DNA of 25,548 nucleotides from the IMG/VR virus record IMGVR_UViG_3300020428_001534, positions 1 through 25,548 of that record. The stretch is one strand, 5' to 3'. The DNA is from a virus. The notes beneath the pieces are model-generated. The model was not told where the DNA came from, made no database searches, and was given only the letters and a program-made list of their open reading frames with translations. The position numbers and the translations under genes were made by a program. This document shows positions 21,560 to 25,548 of this stretch, one piece after another; the stretch's first letter is position 1, and each line of letters begins with the position of its first letter.

Positions 21560-23592
21560 GATAGTGCTGCCTCCATACTGGTATCACTAGTGGAACTTGT
21601 AGTAAGATCTGGACTATTATTACTACCTTGAGGAACAGCAACCATAGTACTTTTAATTTTTGTCATGGCAATAATCTTTACCTTACCAGATTTATCATAT
21701 TCAGGAGTCTGTGATATTGCACCTGTATCACTAGCAACCTTAGCAATTCTATCAACCTTAAAAACAATTTCCTTTAACTTTTGTGCTTCCTTAAGTTCCT
21801 TCTTAAGTTGAGCAATCTCCTCATTCTTCTTCTCAAGTTTAGTTTTCTTTTTCTTCTTCTTACCGTCACCATCCTTTGCCATCTCATCTGCAAGATTATA
21901 ATCACCTCCACCACTTGCACTCTCAGAAGATACACCTATATCACCCGACTTATCTTTAGGTGGGAAGAATGATTTAATTGCTATAGGAATAGTCTTAAAA
22001 GGATTCATTAATTGTAGAAGATTAGGGAATTTAGATACCCTACCCTCAGCATTAACATAACCAAGACCTTTAAGCCAATTATATAATCCCAATGTCTTGG
22101 CAACCAAAGTCATGGCACTGTGTCTACCACCACCCTCTGGTATATCAATAGCAGTATCCTTTAAGAAATTCTCAACATATCGCTTAATTCCACCACCAAG
22201 CCATTTTGCTACCGCTTTACCTGCTGAGAATATTTTCTTTAAAGATCCTAATAACTTCTTACCTGCTGCACCCCATCCTTTACCCATCAATCCTTCATAA
22301 AGTAAATCACCAACAAACACACCAATAGTTTCACCAATCAATGTTCCTAAAACAGGAATAGGTATAAAGGTTCCTAATGCACCACCTAATGCAGCACCAA
22401 GAGTTCTGAATAATGCTTTACCTAATGGTTCACCAGATACAACAGATACAAGTCCAACAACAAGAGGACCAATAATAGGAATCTTTCCAAAGAATTTTGA
22501 TACAAATGGTTTAGCACTCTTCATTGCAGGAGCAATAAACTTAGCAGCTTTACCAAATATCTTTACAGCAAATCCACCTATTTTACCTGCTGCTTTACCA
22601 GCAAGACCTTTAGCAGCACCAGCACCTTTACCAAGAAATCTTGCTGCTCCTTTAACACCTCCTTTAACAAAGGTATTAAATCTACCCATCTGTCTACCAG
22701 CAAACTTACCAAATCTACCCATACCCTTTTTAAATAATCTTTTAGGTGATAATTTTCTAAACCTTTTTGATAATTTACGAGTAAATTTTAACTTCCTTGC
22801 TTTTGCATTACGTAACTTTTTTCCTAATTTAGTTTTTTTAAATTTATTTCCCCATCTACCTGGTTTGCCAGGTTTTCCACCAGGTTTTTTACCAAATTGT
22901 GGTCCTTTAGCAGTTGCCATCATAAGAATCATGGCAAGATTCAAAAACTTAGTAAAGATGCCAGTAAACTTATCAAACGTCTTTGCTCCACCCTCACCAA
23001 ATACTTTAGTAACTACACCCTTAACAGTATCTACTGCTCGATATCCAATATCAATAAAGGTTGCAACCATATTCAATAAGAATCCAGCAGTCTTCTCAAT
23101 CCATTCAAATACTGGTCCTGCCTTACCAATAAATTTTATAATACCAGGTAAAAATGGTATTAATTTTAATGCTATAAATCCTAGGAATATATTGAGAGCA
23201 TAATTCTTAACAGCATCTACTTCCTTATTAAAGAATCCACCCTTCTTTTTACCTGCTTCTTCCTTAGCACCATCTGCTTTTAATCCCCATGCTGCTTTCT
23301 TCTTTGCTTTAACTGCTTCATAACGCTGATCTCTAATATCCTTCTTCTGTACTCCATAAACATTTCGGAGATGCTCATCAATACTAACAGTCTTCTCTTT
23401 AATTATAATCAGATTATTGAGTAATTCATCTTCACCCGTTCCACTATCACCACCATCAGATCCATCTGCACCATCTGGTTGTTTTCCAACAGAATACTGA
23501 CTACCTTGTGTAGGAACTAATGCTGCTTTTGGTTGTGATTGTGCCTTCTTTTTATCAGACACATTCATTAGTTTACCTGCTTTTATTGCCAT
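21556..23592 (-). CDS. Tape-measure-like tail protein with polybasic and hydrophobic segments
   Basis: The 678-residue protein has a Gly/Asp-rich N-terminus, a hydrophobic segment near 130-157 (LNIFLGFIALKLIPFLPGIIKF), another at about 170-225, a very basic stretch (about 233-310, with clusters such as KFKKTKLGKKLR), then Gly/Ala-rich helices and a long hydrophobic section (about 370-435, IPIIGPLVVGLVSVVSG and LGTFIPIPVLGTLIGE). A Lys-rich coiled coil follows (about 585-620, KTKLEKKNEEIAQLKKEL). This mixture is typical of tail tape-measure or hub-associated proteins that traverse the tube and may enter the host membrane. The start overlaps the upstream stop by one base (TAATG). No peptidase or muramidase motif is visible. 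The specific T4 counterpart is uncertain. Confidence 0.68.
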   Translation of the reverse strand: MAIKAGKLMNVSDKKKAQSQPKAALVPTQGSQYSVGKQPDGADGSDGGDSGTGEDELLNNLIIIKEKTVSIDEHLRNVYGVQKKDIRDQRYEAVKAKKKAAWGLKADGAKEEAGKKKGGFFNKEVDAVKNYALNIFLGFIALKLIPFLPGIIKFIGKAGPVFEWIEKTAGFLLNMVATFIDIGYRAVDTVKGVVTKVFGEGGAKTFDKFTGIFTKFLNLAMILMMATAKGPQFGKKPGGKPGKPGRWGNKFKKTKLGKKLRNAKARKLKFTRKLSKRFRKLSPKRLFKKGMGRFGKFAGRQMGRFNTFVKGGVKGAARFLGKGAGAAKGLAGKAAGKIGGFAVKIFGKAAKFIAPAMKSAKPFVSKFFGKIPIIGPLVVGLVSVVSGEPLGKALFRTLGAALGGALGTFIPIPVLGTLIGETIGVFVGDLLYEGLMGKGWGAAGKKLLGSLKKIFSAGKAVAKWLGGGIKRYVENFLKDTAIDIPEGGGRHSAMTLVAKTLGLYNWLKGLGYVNAEGRVSKFPNLLQLMNPFKTIPIAIKSFFPPKDKSGDIGVSSESASGGGDYNLADEMAKDGDGKKKKKKTKLEKKNEEIAQLKKELKEAQKLKEIVFKVDRIAKVASDTGAISQTPEYDKSGKVKIIAMTKIKSTMVAVPQGSNNSPDLTTSSTSDTSMEAALS

Positions 23593-25548
23593 TATTTCAC
23601 ACCTACAATTCCATACAACTCAAGGTTGTTCTTTCTCTGAGGACTCTCATACACAGCAGGAAAATCTGGAAGTCCCCTATCAGGTACAGATGCTCCTCCA
23701 CCACCAGTACTACCCTCTATACTTGGTGGTAAAGCAGTAACTTCTGTCTCAGGAGTTGGTGGTTCTGGTACAGCAGAAGGTGGTTTAGAAGTAAATTCTA
23801 ATTTAGCAATCCTTTCCTCTAATACAGGTAAAGTATTTGGTGCAAGATTAGCATCTACGTTGATAGTAGGTCCACCTGATAAACCACCTAAAGCATCTTT
23901 AGCTGCACCTGCTGCCTTACCAAGTAAACCAGCAGCACCTTTTGCCATTCCTCTTCCAATACCAAAAGGATCTGCTACATTCATAGCAATATTACCTGCT
24001 GTTTTTAATCCATCCCCAAGACTACCCCAGAATCCTTTTTTCTCTTCTTTAGCTTCTGCAGCCATTGCTGGAGGAGGAGTTAATCCATCAGCACCCGAAG
24101 CACCATCCTTTCCACCTGTAAGATCTACTGTTTCAGAATCCTTCTCACCCAAATCTACTGATATTGGTGCATCAGATTGTTTTGGTGTAGCACCAGCTAC
24201 TAATCCACCACCAGACATCTTCTGAACATTCTCTGCCATCTCAGGAACATTTGATCCTCCAGCAGCAGCGTTCATACCTAAAAGAGTATCAGCACCATAC
24301 TTATCTACTGCACCCGTACTCATCATAATTTCACCAGGTTCAGCTGCGATCAACTGGGTATCTGGTTCTGCACCTGTAACTTTTTCTCCACTTTGAGAAG
24401 TAATCTCTCCACCTTCATTATATAATGGAACTGCTTTTGTTATAGGAACTACTTCTCCACCACGTTCCATTTTTTGAACACCACCAGGAGCACCATCAGC
24501 ACCAGCTTTACCATCTAATGCATCACGACCTGTAATAGTAATATCTTCAACCATTCCACCACCAGTCATGGTTTGAGTTGCATCACCTTCGTCTTTATCA
24601 CCACCACCCATCTTAGACAAACCATACGCAGCTAATCCACCAACTGCTAATGCACCTGCTGCCCACGGATTCGTCGCTATCGCTTTCATAGCTGCAGGTA
24701 TAGCCGTCTTGAGCATAAATGCAGTTACCATCAGAAGTTTACCAACGATAAATTTTATTACCCCACCTAAAGGAGTTGCAAATAATACAAATGCACCTAA
24801 TAATGTCGGCCACCAATCACCAATAAACCTTCCAAGACTCTCAATTTTACCTTTATTAGAAGGATCAGCAAACCAATCAATTAAACCAAGTAACAACTTA
24901 CCTGTAAGAATAGAAGTAAAGAAGTTAACTATCATATCAAGAACACTCTGAACAGGTGCTAGTGCCTTCTTCGCCATAGTCATGATGCCTTTAGCACCAC
25001 CTTCCATCTTACCTTCAGCTTTTGCTCTCTTTTCCTTCTCTTTATTTTTAGATCTACGTTTAATATCATTAAGTATCAACTGAGATTGCATCTTAACTAT
25101 CTCAGCAATAGATTCTACAGTCTCTCTAATAGAATCAATTAAACCAGCAATACCCCATTTACTCTTATCATCTCCTCCTTCCCCAGCATCATCTGGAGTA
25201 ACACCAGCAGCATCTCCTGGCGGTTTCTTATTAAAGAAACTATCCGAATTGATACCACCAGTAGCACCACCACCAGCATCTCCACCTTCTTCTGCATTAC
25301 CTTTTTTTACCTTAAATCTTCCAACCTTACCTTTAACTCTTCTCCATTCTTCTGTTATTAACTCAATCTCTTCATTAGACATGGTGGTGCTACCCATCCT
25401 GCCTTCTCCCATCTTCTCTCTTAAGAGAGTTCTATAGGTAGCATAATCAATACCAACAGTATCATCTAGTCCAATAATTCTTAGTATTCTTTCATCAATC
25501 TCTTCGTCAACTAAATCATCCTCACGAGTACCTTCATATGTCCTACCA
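23592..25548 (-). CDS. Large tail structural protein, 5'-truncated by the window edge
   Basis: The frame is open from its TAA at 23594-23592 to the last base of the window, at least 651 codons, so the true start lies beyond 25548; the internal ATG at 25412 is not the start. The visible N-terminal part reads EIDERILRIIGLDDTVGIDYATY, then LLREKMGEGRM, and GRFKVKKGN after the ATG. There follow a helical charged region (about 90-130 from 25412), hydrophobic segments (about 150-175 and 195-270), a Gly/Ala/Asp-rich middle, and a Pro-rich C-terminus with VLEERIAKLEF. Segments such as EGGEIT, AEPGEIMMSTGAVDKYGADTL resemble phage tape-measure C-terminal repeats. Likely a tail tape-measure or hub-associated protein, sister in style to the next gene. 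Confidence 0.72.
   Translation of the reverse strand, partial: GRTYEGTREDDLVDEEIDERILRIIGLDDTVGIDYATYRTLLREKMGEGRMGSTTMSNEEIELITEEWRRVKGKVGRFKVKKGNAEEGGDAGGGATGGINSDSFFNKKPPGDAAGVTPDDAGEGGDDKSKWGIAGLIDSIRETVESIAEIVKMQSQLILNDIKRRSKNKEKEKRAKAEGKMEGGAKGIMTMAKKALAPVQSVLDMIVNFFTSILTGKLLLGLIDWFADPSNKGKIESLGRFIGDWWPTLLGAFVLFATPLGGVIKFIVGKLLMVTAFMLKTAIPAAMKAIATNPWAAGALAVGGLAAYGLSKMGGGDKDEGDATQTMTGGGMVEDITITGRDALDGKAGADGAPGGVQKMERGGEVVPITKAVPLYNEGGEITSQSGEKVTGAEPDTQLIAAEPGEIMMSTGAVDKYGADTLLGMNAAAGGSNVPEMAENVQKMSGGGLVAGATPKQSDAPISVDLGEKDSETVDLTGGKDGASGADGLTPPPAMAAEAKEEKKGFWGSLGDGLKTAGNIAMNVADPFGIGRGMAKGAAGLLGKAAGAAKDALGGLSGGPTINVDANLAPNTLPVLEERIAKLEFTSKPPSAVPEPPTPETEVTALPPSIEGSTGGGGASVPDRGLPDFPAVYESPQRKNNLELYGIVGVK

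Noticed and set aside
25412-25548. ATG at 25412 as the start of the last large tail gene
   Set aside because: The same frame stays open for 45 more codons to the window end with protein-like sequence, so the gene is truncated rather than starting here.
1-25548. tRNA genes, CRISPR arrays, insertion sequences, attachment sites
   Set aside because: Looked for by eye on both strands; no cloverleaf with conserved TTCRA arm, no spaced direct repeats, no transposase motifs and no integrase were seen. Plus-strand open frames all lie opposite convincing minus-strand genes.

Overview
This window reads as part of a T4-like cyanophage (myovirus) genome. It is AT-rich, and every gene I can support lies on the minus strand, so transcription runs from high to low coordinates. 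The phage type is indicated by tail and baseplate proteins (a gp5-type OB-fold hub protein, a gp27-like hub protein, tape-measure-like proteins, a very long S74-terminated fibre) and by a perfect T4-type late promoter word, TATAAATA. The host type is indicated by an NdhS homologue, a ferredoxin-docking subunit of the NDH-1 complex of oxygenic phototrophs, so the host is most likely a marine cyanobacterium. Species cannot be fixed from this window.

Layout in transcription order. (1) 25548-16091, tail and baseplate block: two large hydrophobic, Gly/Lys-rich proteins (the first runs off the right edge), a gp27-like hub protein, a small acidic/His-rich protein, gp5 without a recognisable lysozyme domain, a beta-helix protein and a virion protein. 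(2) 16094-10852, accessory block: two tiny genes (one membrane segment, one Lys-rich), a cytidylyltransferase-like enzyme, three 2-oxoglutarate/Fe(II) oxygenase-fold proteins, two tandem sulfotransferase paralogues, small unknown proteins, an NfuA-type Fe-S carrier and NdhS. (3) 10864-4837: a late promoter, the 1947-residue fibre, a possible 39-residue ORF and a rho-independent terminator. (4) 4812-1, cassette after the terminator: an SF2 ATPase with an N-terminal GIY-YIG-like segment, a two-part adenine-N6 methyltransferase, a second SF2 helicase and the start of another gene.

Most genes of blocks 1 and 2 are joined by ATGA, TAATG or TGATG stop/start overlaps or gaps of a few bases. They therefore look like one long late polycistron in which metabolic and carbohydrate-modifying genes are co-expressed with tail parts.

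The strongest leads are: the terminator-isolated cassette with nuclease-like, helicase and methyltransferase parts, whose methyltransferase has its SAM-binding and catalytic motifs in different polypeptides; a fusion of two 'sporadic carbohydrate cluster' protein families whose iron site reads HxG instead of HxD, the pattern of Fe(II)/2OG halogenases; and the translationally coupled nfuA-ndhS pair inside a structural operon. All family assignments come from reading motifs by eye; no database search was possible.
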